The notes under the pieces: model-generated
The model's database searches: none
What the model saw: the letters and a program-made list of their open reading frames with translations, nothing else
What the model was told of the DNA's origin: nothing
Shown: in pieces, positions 29,333 through 37,183 of the stretch
Numbering within the stretch: the first letter of the stretch is position 1
Layout of the letters: the number at the start of each line of letters is the position of its first letter
Source: Geomonas oryzae
GTDB lineage: Bacteria; Desulfobacterota; Desulfuromonadia; Geobacterales; Geobacteraceae
Direction of reading: 5' to 3'
DNA: 64,000 nucleotides
NCBI RefSeq assembly: GCF_004117875.1
Contig: NZ_RAHW01000005.1
Span: forward strand, 186,001 to 250,000
Program-made: the position numbers and the translations under genes

Positions 29333-29336
29333 GGGT

Positions 29337-30116
29337 CTAGGCCAGCACGGAGCGGAGCGCGGCGTCGATCTTCTCGACGTCGACGCGGGTGTTGAAGCAG
29401 GGTCCGAAGGGGCGGTCGTTCAGCACCCCGATCACGGGAAGGGGGTAGCAGTCCTTGATGCCCGAGGTGAGGTCGCGTTCGCAGGCGACGGCGAGCACGA
29501 GCTTCGGGCGCTTCTCGATGATCACCTTGCGGGCGAGCGTGCCGCCGGTCGCCACCGAGATGTCCACCTGGTAGCGCTGTGCCAGGTCGGCAAGCCCCAT
29601 GATGTCGCAGCGGCCGCAGCGCATGCACTTGTTGATCTCGCCGGTCACCTTGATCTCGCACTCGGCGAGCTGCAGGCAGTGCGGCAGCAGGATGAGGATA
29701 CGGTCCGGCTTCACCTTGAGTCGCTGCGAGATGACCAGCGAGTTGTTCATCGCCACGAAAGACTGCCTGATGGTGTCCTTGGAGATGCCGCAGAGTTTCC
29801 CCATCTGCTCGATGAGCGGCAGGAGGAACTTGATCACCACGCCGCGCATGAACTTGGTACCCAGGATGTCCTTGCCGAGCGCGGTGGTGAGCACGAGAAG
29901 CGCCGTGCCGAGCACCGCGATGCCGGAGAGGACGGCGAACACCATGCCGACGATACGGGGGAGATCCGGATGGATGTTGGCAAGCCCCATGGTGGGAACG
30001 TACCACCCGAGGTAGATGAGACCCACGACGAGCAGGCACGTCACTCCCATGAGGGCGACGAAGAGCCGCTTCTGGGGCGGCTTCTGATGGGTTCCTTTAA
30101 ACGCCAACGGCGGCAT
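29337..30116 (-). CDS. DUF116 membrane protein with cysteine clusters
   Basis: 259 residues. Two hydrophobic helices (about 18-38 and 52-80) precede a cytoplasmic domain typical of DUF116. The domain has H-C-L-Q, N-K-C-M-R-C-G-R-C-D-I, A-C-E-R-D-L and G-P-C, seven cysteines in all, suggesting an iron-sulfur or zinc site. Its start lies 20 bases inside fmt, so it is coupled to the def-fmt unit, as is common for DUF116 in this group. The function of the family is unknown. Confidence 0.8.
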   Translation of the reverse strand: MPPLAFKGTHQKPPQKRLFVALMGVTCLLVVGLIYLGWYVPTMGLANIHPDLPRIVGMVFAVLSGIAVLGTALLVLTTALGKDILGTKFMRGVVIKFLLPLIEQMGKLCGISKDTIRQSFVAMNNSLVISQRLKVKPDRILILLPHCLQLAECEIKVTGEINKCMRCGRCDIMGLADLAQRYQVDISVATGGTLARKVIIEKRPKLVLAVACERDLTSGIKDCYPLPVIGVLNDRPFGPCFNTRVDVEKIDAALRSVLA

Positions 30117-31053
30117 CCTTTCTACCTAGGGCAAGTCCCGCCTGCACCTTGTAGCCGGCCAGGAAATCCCCGGCGGCCATCCGCTTTTTCCCCTCGAGCT
30201 GCAGCTCGCTGATCAGGAGGCTTCCCTCGCCGCAGGCGACCTCGATGCCGTCGCGCGAGGCGGCGAGCACGGTGCCGGGAACGCCGGTTCCGGTCGCGGT
30301 CTGCACCTTGTACACCTTGAGGAGCTTTTCGTCGAGATAGCTGAAGGCGCCTGGCCACGGCGTCATGCCGCGCACCTGGTTCTTGATGTCGCGGGCGCTT
30401 TTTTGCCAGTCGATCAGGCCGTCCTCTTTCTTCATGATCGGGGCGTAGCAGGTGAGGGAGTCATCCTGCTTCTCCGGGACGAGCTCGCCCGCGACCAGGC
30501 GGTCCAGGGTCTCGGCCAGAAGCTCCGCGCCGAGCTTGGACATCCGGTCGTGCAGGCTCTGGGTGTCCTCGTCCGGATCGATGGGGGTGGCGCTTTTCAG
30601 GAGCATGTCGCCGGTGTCGAGCCCCACGTCCATCATCATGGTGGTGACCCCGGTCTCGCTCTCGCCGTTTATGATGCACCAGTTAAGCGGCGCGGCGCCG
30701 CGGTAACGCGGCAGGAGCGAGGCGTGCACGTTGATGCAGCCGTGTTTCGGGATGTCGAGGAGCGCCTTCGGAAGGATCTGCCCGAAGGCGATCACCACGA
30801 TGAGGTCAGGCTCGAGGGCGCGGATCTCCTCGATCGACTCGGGAAGGCGCACCTTCACCGGCTGCAAGACCTTGATGCCGTGCTCTTCGGCCAGCACCTT
30901 CACCGGAGGGGGGAGGGTCTGCTGGCCGCGCCCCTTGGGACGGTCCGGCTGGGTGACCACGGCCACCACGTTCTCACCGCGGTCGATGAGGGTGCGCAGG
31001 GTCGGGCAGGCGAATTCGGGGGTTCCCATGAAGATGATGCGCAAACCGGTCAT
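30097..31053 (-). CDS. fmt: Methionyl-tRNA formyltransferase
   Basis: 318 residues starting with the ATG at 31053, which shares a base with the def stop (TGATG). Signatures: I-F-M-G-T-P-E-F-A, T-Q-P-D-R-P-K-G-R-G, N-V-H-A-S-L-L-P-R-Y-R-G-A-A-P (catalytic Asn/His), T-G-V-T-T-M-M-M-D-V-G-L-D-T-G-D-M, and a C-terminal OB-like tRNA-binding domain. It formylates initiator Met-tRNA in the cytoplasm. The order def-fmt is conserved across bacteria. Confidence 0.97.
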   Translation of the reverse strand: MTGLRIIFMGTPEFACPTLRTLIDRGENVVAVVTQPDRPKGRGQQTLPPPVKVLAEEHGIKVLQPVKVRLPESIEEIRALEPDLIVVIAFGQILPKALLDIPKHGCINVHASLLPRYRGAAPLNWCIINGESETGVTTMMMDVGLDTGDMLLKSATPIDPDEDTQSLHDRMSKLGAELLAETLDRLVAGELVPEKQDDSLTCYAPIMKKEDGLIDWQKSARDIKNQVRGMTPWPGAFSYLDEKLLKVYKVQTATGTGVPGTVLAASRDGIEVACGEGSLLISELQLEGKKRMAAGDFLAGYKVQAGLALGRKDAAVGV

Positions 31054-31568
31054 CAATGCTGCTCCTTTGCTTCTTCCAGGGCGCGCTGATAGCGCTTCCT
31101 GAAGATCCCCTTCTTGAGCGGGGAGAGGTGGTCTATGAAGAGGACGCCGTCCAGGTGGTCGATCTCGTGCTGGAAGGCGATGGCGAGGAGATCATCGGCG
31201 CGGATCACCACTTCCTCCCCCTCGAGGTTGAGCATCTTCACCACGACGCGGGCATGACGGCGCACGTTGGCGGAGAACTTCGGCACCGAGAGGCACCCCT
31301 CCTCCTCGAAGGCCTCACCCTCGGCGTGGATGATCTCGGGGTTGATGGCGACGATCAGCTCGGGCTTCTCGTCCTTGCAGGAGACGTCGATGACGACGAT
31401 GCGCTGGTGCACGCCGATCTGCGGCGCGGCGAGCCCCACGCCGGGGGCGTCGTACATGGTCTCGGCCATGTCGCGCACGAGTTCGCGGGTCTTGTCGGTG
31501 ATCACGGTGACCGGCAGGGAGCGCTTCTTCAGCTCCGGGTCCGGATAGGTCAGTATTTTTCGTACCAT
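31053..31568 (-). CDS. def: Peptide deformylase
   Basis: 171 residues. The three motifs are present: G-V-G-L-A-A-P-Q near 43-50, E-E-G-C-L-S-V with the metal cysteine near 92, and H-E-I-D-H with two metal histidines near 135. It removes the formyl group from nascent proteins. First gene of the def-fmt-DUF116 operon. Confidence 0.97.
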   Translation of the reverse strand: MVRKILTYPDPELKKRSLPVTVITDKTRELVRDMAETMYDAPGVGLAAPQIGVHQRIVVIDVSCKDEKPELIVAINPEIIHAEGEAFEEEGCLSVPKFSANVRRHARVVVKMLNLEGEEVVIRADDLLAIAFQHEIDHLDGVLFIDHLSPLKKGIFRKRYQRALEEAKEQH

Positions 31569-32034
31569 AAGTCCTTCCTTTGGCTTTGGGCTATCCGGGT
31601 CAATATACTAAAGTTGCCGGTGAAAAATCAACGGGATACTCATGAGGGAGGCGAACCCGCCGCGCGTCAAATTCCCGTCACAAAAGGAACAAAAGTCAAA
31701 AAAACCTCCGTCAAAAGCGGGTCATCCGGGAGGCTAAATCCTGCGATACCGGCGGGTTGCGCCGGAGGAACGCCTCTTGCTTGTCCCGATCCCGATGCAG
31801 CTTTGGAACCACGGAGGGAGCATGACGCACGAAACGATCACCATATTGAAGAGCTTTGCCGAGGCGGGAACGGCCGCCGCCCCGGTGGCCCTTTTGGCCG
31901 CGGCCGCCGCCCTGCCGCACCTGCTCACCCTGGGACACGCCGCGGCGCCGGCCCGCGTACCGGCAAGGCGCCCGCGCCGCATCTGGGGGCGCGAGGACGG
32001 CTTCACGACCTCCGCACCCCGCAGGTAGCGCCCG
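31569..32034. other. Intergenic region with one possible small gene
   Basis: About 465 bases between def and the flavoprotein gene (both leftward). The left part (31600-31700) is moderately AT-rich and should contain the def promoter. The right part contains the possible small rightward gene at 31822. No riboswitch consensus or terminator was recognised. Confidence 0.3.
31822..32028 (+). CDS. Possible 68-residue protein
   Basis: ATG at 31822 follows GGAGGGA at a good distance, giving T-H-E-T-I-T-I-L-K-S-F-A-E-A-G, then an alanine- and leucine-rich stretch and a basic, arginine-rich tail. It is flanked by leftward genes only. The composition could simply reflect GC-rich non-coding DNA, and the family is not recognised. 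Confidence 0.35.
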   Translation: MTHETITILKSFAEAGTAAAPVALLAAAAALPHLLTLGHAAAPARVPARRPRRIWGREDGFTTSAPRR

Positions 32035-32646
32035 CTACCGCTCGCGTACCAACTTCTCGCCCAGAAGACGCGCCCTTTTGAGGGCGCGCTTGCCCGCCCC
32101 CTGGCGCTCCTGCCGCGCCGCGAAACCGACGAAAACAGTCCCCACGCAACGAGCCCCCAAAAGATCCGCGCTCTGCCTGAGCGTCTTCAGCACGGGGGTG
32201 AAAAGGCGCGCCATGAAGGCCGGCGCCGCACTGGAGGCGACGAGTACGGCGCGCCGCGGCCTTTCCTGCGAGCGCGTCTTCGGGGCCGGCGTCCCCCAGG
32301 GCCAGTAGGCGTAGCAGACGAGCCGCTCCACGAAGCGCTTCGTGACGGCGGTCACCGAACCGAAGTTGGTGGGGGAGGCGAGGACGAGCGCCTGGCACCC
32401 CTCCACCAGGTCGAGCACCCGGGACATCTCGTCCGCGATCGGGCAGATGCCGCGCGCCATCCCGGGCTCTTGGGTGCAGAGGCGGCAGTTGGTGCAAAAC
32501 TCCACGTGGGTGTCGAGGAGGTAGAGCTTCTCAGCGCTCCCCCCCGCCGCGACCACCCCGGCAAGGACCTCGTCCACCACCTGATCGACGACGCCCCCCC
32601 TCACGTAGCTCCCAACGATCGCGACGACCTTCACCGCGCCATCCAT
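32035..32646 (-). CDS. Iron-sulfur flavoprotein-like NAD(P)H-dependent FMN reductase
   Basis: 203 residues with a flavodoxin-like fold: V-A-I-V-G-S-Y-V-R-G-G near 7-17 for FMN phosphate, and L-A-S-P-T-N-F-G-S-V near 90. Between them F-C-T-N-C-R-L-C plus a later G-I-C gives the compact four-cysteine motif of Isf-type iron-sulfur flavoproteins, so a 4Fe-4S cluster is likely in addition to FMN. It probably transfers electrons in the cytoplasm, perhaps to oxygen species or quinones. The small membrane protein gene follows on its upstream side. Confidence 0.75.
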   Translation of the reverse strand: MDGAVKVVAIVGSYVRGGVVDQVVDEVLAGVVAAGGSAEKLYLLDTHVEFCTNCRLCTQEPGMARGICPIADEMSRVLDLVEGCQALVLASPTNFGSVTAVTKRFVERLVCYAYWPWGTPAPKTRSQERPRRAVLVASSAAPAFMARLFTPVLKTLRQSADLLGARCVGTVFVGFAARQERQGAGKRALKRARLLGEKLVRER

Positions 32647-32676
32647 GAAGCAACCTCCCGGCCCGCCGACGGCTCT

Positions 32677-32838
32677 TTAGCCCCTCTCGGCGCCCCTGGC
32701 CTCGGCCTCGGCGCGCGCCTTGCGCTCGAGCCTTCTCCTGCGGCGTCCCCCGAGGAAGGACTCCTCGATCACGATGGCAACGAACAAAACGATGAAAAGG
32801 GCGAAGATCACGCCCAGGATCTTGAACAGCATGGTCAT
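32677..32838 (-). CDS. Small single-helix membrane protein, 53 residues
   Basis: ATG at 32838 with AAGGAG and a second purine-rich run upstream. The product begins M-T-M-L-F-K-I-L-G-V-I-F-A-L-F-I-V-L-F-V and has one membrane helix (about 4-24), then an arginine-rich stretch (G-G-R-R-R-R-R-L-E) and an Ala/Glu/Arg helix. Orientation should be N-out, C-in by the positive-inside rule. It lies 30 bases ahead of the flavoprotein gene on the same strand and may be co-transcribed. Family unknown. Confidence 0.6.
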   Translation of the reverse strand: MTMLFKILGVIFALFIVLFVAIVIEESFLGGRRRRRLERKARAEAEARGAERG

Positions 32839-32928
32839 CCTTCCTGCTCCTTCAATGCTAGCTTGCCCGGGGCACCCCGGACCGGCGGCTAATATACCGA
32901 TCCGGCACGCCCTGTCAAGGCAAACCCT

Positions 32929-34530
32929 CTAGCCGTTGCCGGTGAGTTTCTTCCAGCCGCTGCCGGCAAGCTCCAGCACCCCTTCCATGGTGCGCCGGTA
33001 GAACTTCCGTACCGGGATCCGGTTCACGAGGATCTCTTCCCCGGAGCGCTCGAGGCTCACCGGGTCGCCGGTTTTCAGCTGCACGATCTCCGCGTAGTGC
33101 TCGCCCCCCACGCCGAAAAGGAAGGAGTAGCGCTTCCCTTCCGCGAAGCAGGAGACGATGATGACGATCCCTTCCGGCTCGCCGTTTTTGAAGTTGAAGC
33201 GGGTGGTGGCGGCGACGAAGCGCGCCTCGACCGGGGTGCCGTTTACGAGCTCGTTCACGGTGAGGTTCTTGGGCTTCATGCGCCCGAGGGGGGGCAGCCC
33301 CCACGGGGCGAGCTCGGGGCGGGGGCGCTGCCGGTAATGCGAGGTCTTCTCCAGCAGGGTCACCACGTTGTTGTTGATCGGGCCGCCGATGGAGTGGGCA
33401 AGCCCCGCCTTAAAGCGCCCCTGCGTGATGAGGCGGTGGTTCTCGACGATCTGGATCATCCCGGTGGCGCCAAGCGGATGGCCGCGCCCCTTGAGCCCGC
33501 CGGTCACGTTGGTCGGGAAGGCCCCGTTCTCCCCGGTGAGTTCGTCGTCCAAAAGCCCGTCGAGGATGCGGCGCCGGTGCACGAAGCCCAGGTCCACCAT
33601 GTTGATCGGGCCGAAGCCGTTGAAGGGGTCGTGCATGTTGACGTGGATCTTGCCGGAAAAGTCGGTGATCTTCTTGATCCCGGCCATGGCGTACGCCTCG
33701 GCCGCGGCGCGCACCGTGGCGGGGAAGCTGTGGAAGTAGGGGCGGTCCGCGATGGTGGGGATGTCGGTGGCGCTCCCGACGCCGGCGACGACCACCTCGT
33801 GCGGCGTGGCGGAGAGAAGCACCGCGGCGACCCCGTCGGACATGGGGCAGAAGTCGTGGTAGCGCAAGGGCCACCAGTAGCGGTAGTTCTTCCCGGTGAC
33901 GATCTGGCGGTAGTAATCCTCGAGCGGGATCTCGAAGTTCAGGTGCGCTTCCGGGTTTCTGGCGGCGAAGCGGTGCGCCCTTTGCGTTAAAAGCGCCGAG
34001 AAGGCGGTCCACTCCTCGGTGGAGAGCTTCAGCCGCTCGATCAGGGAGCGCGCGACCAGCGCGCCGCAGGCGGGCATGGAGAGGCCGAACTCCGCCTCGT
34101 CACGGTCGATCACCCCGGCCACGATGCGGGTCGCCTGCCCGGTGGCGACGTCGCTCATCTTCTGGATCCCGATGGCGAGGACGTGGTCGCAGCGCCCGGA
34201 GGCGATCTGCAGGTAGGCGTACTCGAGCGCCGAGGCGCCCGACGAGGACGCGGTGTCGATCAGCACCGATTTCGCCCCGGAGATGCCGAGCACGCCGGCG
34301 ATCTTGGCGGCGGTGTTGTCCACCCCGGAGAAGGCGACCGGGTTCTGGCAGCCGACCACGACCGCGCCGACGTCGCTGCGCCGGATGCGGCTCCCGGAGA
34401 AGACCTCCCCCGCCTTTTCCGCCATCTCAAGGAAGGTGAGCGCCTCGCGCTCGCGGCCGTTGTAGCGCCCCACCGGGGCCATGTACGAGGAGGCGACGTA
34501 GACCTCCCTGGGCTTGAAATGCTGCGTCAC
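32929..34530 (-). CDS. Thiolase-fold protein fused to a DUF35-like OB domain, catalytic cysteines absent
   Basis: 533 residues. Residues about 1-385 are thiolase-like (V-V-V-G-C-Q-N-P, G-R-G-H-P-L-G-A-T-G near 345 with the catalytic His). At the nucleophile position the sequence is I-D-T-A-S-S-S-G-A-S-A, with serine or alanine instead of Cys, and near the C-terminal catalytic position it reads A-H-S-I-G-G-P, again without Cys. Residues about 410-533 look like an OB-fold DUF35 domain (V-N-E-L-V-N-G-T-P-V-E-A-R-F). Such pairs occur in SCP-x type thiolases and in Ltp2-type retro-aldolases. It is probably not a true thiolase; an aldolase or structural role is possible. Confidence 0.72.
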   Translation of the reverse strand: MTQHFKPREVYVASSYMAPVGRYNGREREALTFLEMAEKAGEVFSGSRIRRSDVGAVVVGCQNPVAFSGVDNTAAKIAGVLGISGAKSVLIDTASSSGASALEYAYLQIASGRCDHVLAIGIQKMSDVATGQATRIVAGVIDRDEAEFGLSMPACGALVARSLIERLKLSTEEWTAFSALLTQRAHRFAARNPEAHLNFEIPLEDYYRQIVTGKNYRYWWPLRYHDFCPMSDGVAAVLLSATPHEVVVAGVGSATDIPTIADRPYFHSFPATVRAAAEAYAMAGIKKITDFSGKIHVNMHDPFNGFGPINMVDLGFVHRRRILDGLLDDELTGENGAFPTNVTGGLKGRGHPLGATGMIQIVENHRLITQGRFKAGLAHSIGGPINNNVVTLLEKTSHYRQRPRPELAPWGLPPLGRMKPKNLTVNELVNGTPVEARFVAATTRFNFKNGEPEGIVIIVSCFAEGKRYSFLFGVGGEHYAEIVQLKTGDPVSLERSGEEILVNRIPVRKFYRRTMEGVLELAGSGWKKLTGNG

Positions 34531-34638
34531 GTATCCCTCCCGCGGACGATAAGTCGTCGGCGATTAACCTTGCCAGCGCCCGCTCACTCTGCTATGTAAC
34601 TAAAACGCTGTCACAACATACCATTCAAGGTGGTTTCC

Positions 34639-34992
34639 ATGGTAGAGAAAATTAAGAATATCGTTGTATTTGTCAAGGACATCAAGGCCGCGCGCCGCTT
34701 TTATCGCGAGCAGCTTGGGCTTCCCGCCGGTCAGGAGACCGAGTACATGATGGAGTTCCTCCCGGGCGAGGGTACCGCGCTCGGCGTCTCGCTCGCCATG
34801 CACGACGCCGCGATAAAGCTCGTCGGACGCCACACCGGCATCACCTTCACGGTGAAGGGTCTCGAAGAGCTCTACGCGAAGCTCGTGCGCGAGGGGGTGC
34901 GCTTCACCGAGCCCCTGGAGAAGAGCCCGTGGGGCAAAATGGCGGTTGTCGCCGACCCGGACGGCAACGAGTTCGCCCTGGTGGAGATGTGA
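34639..34992 (+). CDS. VOC / glyoxalase-fold protein
   Basis: 117 residues from the ATG at 34639 (AAGGTGG ahead). Two beta-alpha-beta-beta-beta modules are visible: I-K-N-I-V-V-F-V-K-D-I-K-A-A-R-R-F-Y-R-E-Q-L-G-L and the C-terminal W-G-K-M-A-V-V-A-D-P-D-G-N-E-F-A-L-V-E. Metal-ligand positions are only partly conserved (final E retained). The substrate is unknown. Its stop overlaps the GTG of the next gene. Confidence 0.85.
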   Translation: MVEKIKNIVVFVKDIKAARRFYREQLGLPAGQETEYMMEFLPGEGTALGVSLAMHDAAIKLVGRHTGITFTVKGLEELYAKLVREGVRFTEPLEKSPWGKMAVVADPDGNEFALVEM

Positions 34993-35561
34993 GACGCTTT
35001 TTGCCAGGAGCCATGCTTCTGGCCCTTACCGCCGGGGCCGCGGCAGGCGCCCCGCCGGCGCCGCGCCCCTACAGCGGCAGCGGCGTCCTCATGGTGCAGG
35101 ACGCCCCGGGGTGTAAGCCGGCAACGGTCCCGCTCTACCGCGAGCCGGGCGTGGAGCGGCTCACCGAGCTCGCCCCGTTTTCCCTGCCGCACCTTGGCGG
35201 AGCGCCCGACGGCGCGCTCGTCGCGGTGTACGAGAGGCGGCGCGGGTGGTCCCGGGTCGCCCTGGACGATGCGGGGCGCCAGGGCTGGGTGCAGGACGAC
35301 CGGAGCTGGCGCTACCTCGCCTGGCGCGAGTTCCTGCCGGGACGGAGCGTGCGCGTGCTCCCCGGCATGAAGAAGGAGTGGTACCAGGTGAAAAGCGCCC
35401 CGGGTGCCGCGGGGAGCGCGGCGGGGGCCGTCGCGCGCGACCAGCGCGTGCGCATCCTCGAGGTGGAGGACGCCTGGGCGCGCCTTGAGAGCCCGGCCGG
35501 CTGGATGCGCTGGCGCGACCCTGACGGCAGGCTCACCGTGGCTACCGAAGTGGCCCGGTAG
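34989..35561 (+). CDS. Secreted protein with SH3-like repeats
   Basis: 190 residues from the GTG at 34989, which overlaps the VOC stop (GTGA). A signal peptide (R-R-F-L-P-G-A-M-L-L-A-L, then A-A-A-G-A) precedes two segments with the bacterial SH3 pattern (V-A-V-Y-E-R-R-R-G-W-S-R-V, G-W-V-Q-D-D; then V-R-I-L-E-V-E-D-A-W-A-R-L). It is likely a periplasmic or surface-bound protein. No enzymatic motif is seen. It is the last gene before the aminotransferase leader. Confidence 0.65.
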   Translation: MRRFLPGAMLLALTAGAAAGAPPAPRPYSGSGVLMVQDAPGCKPATVPLYREPGVERLTELAPFSLPHLGGAPDGALVAVYERRRGWSRVALDDAGRQGWVQDDRSWRYLAWREFLPGRSVRVLPGMKKEWYQVKSAPGAAGSAAGAVARDQRVRILEVEDAWARLESPAGWMRWRDPDGRLTVATEVAR

Positions 35562-35573
35562 AAAGAAAAAACG

Positions 35574-35602
35574 TTGACATTGGCATTTCCGCATGCTATC
35601 CA
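35574..35602 (+). promoter_or_regulatory. Promoter of the aminotransferase leader
   Basis: Perfect TTGACA at 35574-35579, 17-base spacer, TATCCA at 35597-35602. Transcription would start near 35608-35610, at or next to the leader ATG, so the leader may be leaderless or a little longer. TATACT at 35613-35618 is an alternative -10, but lacks a -35. Confidence 0.55.
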
Positions 35603-35609
35603 AGGCGTC

Positions 35610-35690
35610 ATGTATACTAACAGCGTTACATCACGTGGCATCGTCCACGCAGCAGCAGCGGCCAGAAACTTCCAGAGCCGCCACTGCTGA
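35610..35690 (+). CDS. Alanine-rich 26-residue leader peptide
   Basis: ATG at 35610, TGA at 35688-35690. The peptide is M-Y-T-N-S-V-T-S-R-G-I-V-H followed by five consecutive Ala codons (GCA GCA GCA GCG GCC, 35649-35663), then R-N-F-Q-S-R-H-C. AAGG at 35602-35605 is a weak ribosome site. The Ala codons lie in one arm of a hairpin (35653-35662 with 35677-35689); the second arm can instead pair with the ascending arm of the downstream terminator. This is the architecture of a classical amino-acid attenuator with Ala as control codon. Confidence 0.6.
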   Translation: MYTNSVTSRGIVHAAAAARNFQSRHC

Positions 35691-35713
35691 TTAGAAAACA
35701 AAAGATTTCTACT

Positions 35714-35746
35714 AAAGGCCGTGGGGGACCCCCACGGCCTTTTTTT
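35714..35746 (+). terminator. Attenuator terminator before the aminotransferase gene
   Basis: Thirteen-base-pair stem AAAGGCCGTGGGG / CCCCACGGCCTTT with a three-base loop, followed by a T-run to 35746. It lies 54 bases ahead of the aminotransferase start and 24 bases after the leader-peptide stop. CCGCCAC at 35678-35684 can pair with GTGGGGG at 35721-35727 (one mismatch), forming an antiterminator. Confidence 0.8.
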
Positions 35747-35799
35747 ATACAAAATTCGCTCGAACAACGGCTGCATACATACCATCAGGGGGGAAAGAG

Positions 35800-37104
35800 A
35801 TGCGCAACGAAATAGTTACTCCCGGCGCGGGAGAACTGACCTACGAAATCCGAAACATCGTCACCGTGGCCGAGAAGGTGCAGCGCTTAGGCGTGAAGAT
35901 CAACTGGGAAAACATCGGTGACCCCATCGTCAAGGGCGAGATCATCCCGCTCTGGATGAAGGAGATCGTGGCGGCAGAGGCGATGAACGACGACAGTTAC
36001 GCATACTGCCCGACGCGCGGCGTCCTCGAGACCCGCGAGTTCATCTGCAGCATCACCAACAGCCGCGGCGGCGCGCAGATCACCCCGGACGACATCATCT
36101 TCTTCAACGGCTTAGGCGACGCCATCGCCAAGGTGTACGGGAACCTGAGGGCCGAGAGCCGCGTGCTCATGCCCTCCCCCACCTACACGACGCACTCCAT
36201 CGGCGAGGCGGCGCACGCAAACGCCGTCCCGGTCTGCTACCGCCTCAAACCCGAGGACAACTGGTACCCGGACATGGACGACCTCGAGTGCCACGTGAAG
36301 TACAACCCGCAGATCTCCGGCATCATGATCATCAACCCGGACAACCCGACCGGGATGGTCTACCCCCCCGAGGTGCTGAAGCAGATCGTGGCGATCGCAA
36401 AGAAGTACGACCTGTTCCTGATCGCCGACGAGGTGTACGGCAACATCGTCTACAACGGCGAGCACACCGTCCCGATCTCCGACGTGATCGGCGACGTACC
36501 CGCCATCGCCATGAAGGGGATCTCCAAGGAGCTGCCGTGGCCCGGCTCGCGCTGCGGCTGGATCGAGGTCTACAACGGCGAGCGCGATGCGCGCTTCAAG
36601 AAGTTCGTGAACTCCATCCTCTCCACCAAGATGAACGAGGTCTGCTCCACGACGCTGCCGCAGCGCTGCCTCCCCGCCGTGATGAAGCACCCCGAGTACC
36701 AGAACTACCTGAAGGAGCGCATCACCCGCTACGAGAAGATGAGCAACATCATGTACGAGGCGCTCGCCAAGGTGCCCGAGCTGTCGGTGAACCGCACCAA
36801 CGGCGCGTTCTACATGGCGGTCCCCTTCAAGAAGGGGGTGCTGAACGACACCCAGAGCCTCCCCATCGCGAACCCGGATATCCGCGCCCTCGTCGAGGGG
36901 ATCGTGAACCAGCCGGGCGTGGCCCCGGACAAGCGCTTCGTCTACTACATCCTCGCCCACACCGGGATCTGCGTGGTGCCGCTCTCCTCCTTCAACACCG
37001 AGCTTCTGGGCTTCCGCGTGACGCTCCTTGAGCGCGACGAGGAGGAGTGCCGCAAGATCTACCGCACCCTAACCGAGAACATCGCCGCCTACCTCGCATC
37101 CTAG
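35800..37104 (+). CDS. PLP-dependent aminotransferase, class I/II, probably alanine-forming
   Basis: 434 residues; ATG at 35800 behind AGGGGGGA. Fold-type I signatures: G-L-G-D-A-I in the N-terminal half, I-I-N-P-D-N-P-T-G-M-V-Y near 180, A-D-E-V-Y-G-N-I-V-Y, and the PLP lysine in M-K-G-I-S-K-E-L-P-W-P-G-S-R-C-G-W near 245. It is cytoplasmic. The leader peptide with an Ala run suggests that the product of the reaction is alanine (from pyruvate), by analogy with his, leu and trp leaders. Family membership alone does not separate alanine from aspartate aminotransferases. Confidence 0.85.
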   Translation: MRNEIVTPGAGELTYEIRNIVTVAEKVQRLGVKINWENIGDPIVKGEIIPLWMKEIVAAEAMNDDSYAYCPTRGVLETREFICSITNSRGGAQITPDDIIFFNGLGDAIAKVYGNLRAESRVLMPSPTYTTHSIGEAAHANAVPVCYRLKPEDNWYPDMDDLECHVKYNPQISGIMIINPDNPTGMVYPPEVLKQIVAIAKKYDLFLIADEVYGNIVYNGEHTVPISDVIGDVPAIAMKGISKELPWPGSRCGWIEVYNGERDARFKKFVNSILSTKMNEVCSTTLPQRCLPAVMKHPEYQNYLKERITRYEKMSNIMYEALAKVPELSVNRTNGAFYMAVPFKKGVLNDTQSLPIANPDIRALVEGIVNQPGVAPDKRFVYYILAHTGICVVPLSSFNTELLGFRVTLLERDEEECRKIYRTLTENIAAYLAS

Positions 37105-37111
37105 GGTTACC

Positions 37112-37127
37112 CCTTCACGCGTGAAGG
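37112..37127. repeat. 16-base perfect palindrome after the aminotransferase gene
   Basis: CCTTCACGCGTGAAGG is a perfect palindrome, placed eight bases after the stop codon and just ahead of the terminator. It may add stability to the transcript end or be an operator of the che promoter downstream. Confidence 0.4.
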
Positions 37128-37130
37128 ACA

Positions 37131-37163
37131 AAAAGCCCCGCCCGGACAAGGCGGGGCTTTTTT
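37131..37163 (+). terminator. Terminator of the aminotransferase gene
   Basis: Stem AAAAGCCCCGCC / GGCGGGGCTTTT with a seven-base loop, followed by six T residues. Confidence 0.9.
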
Positions 37164-37183
37164 CGTGCAAGTAGACGTCCTCA

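Noticed and set aside
31600-31800. c-di-GMP riboswitch in the def upstream region
   Set aside because: Some GC-rich stem segments are present, but the conserved GEMM core could not be found.
35580-35596. Sigma-54 promoter (TTGGCA ... GC) ahead of the aminotransferase
   Set aside because: GG and GC are 11 bases apart instead of the strict 10; the sigma-70 -35 is perfect.
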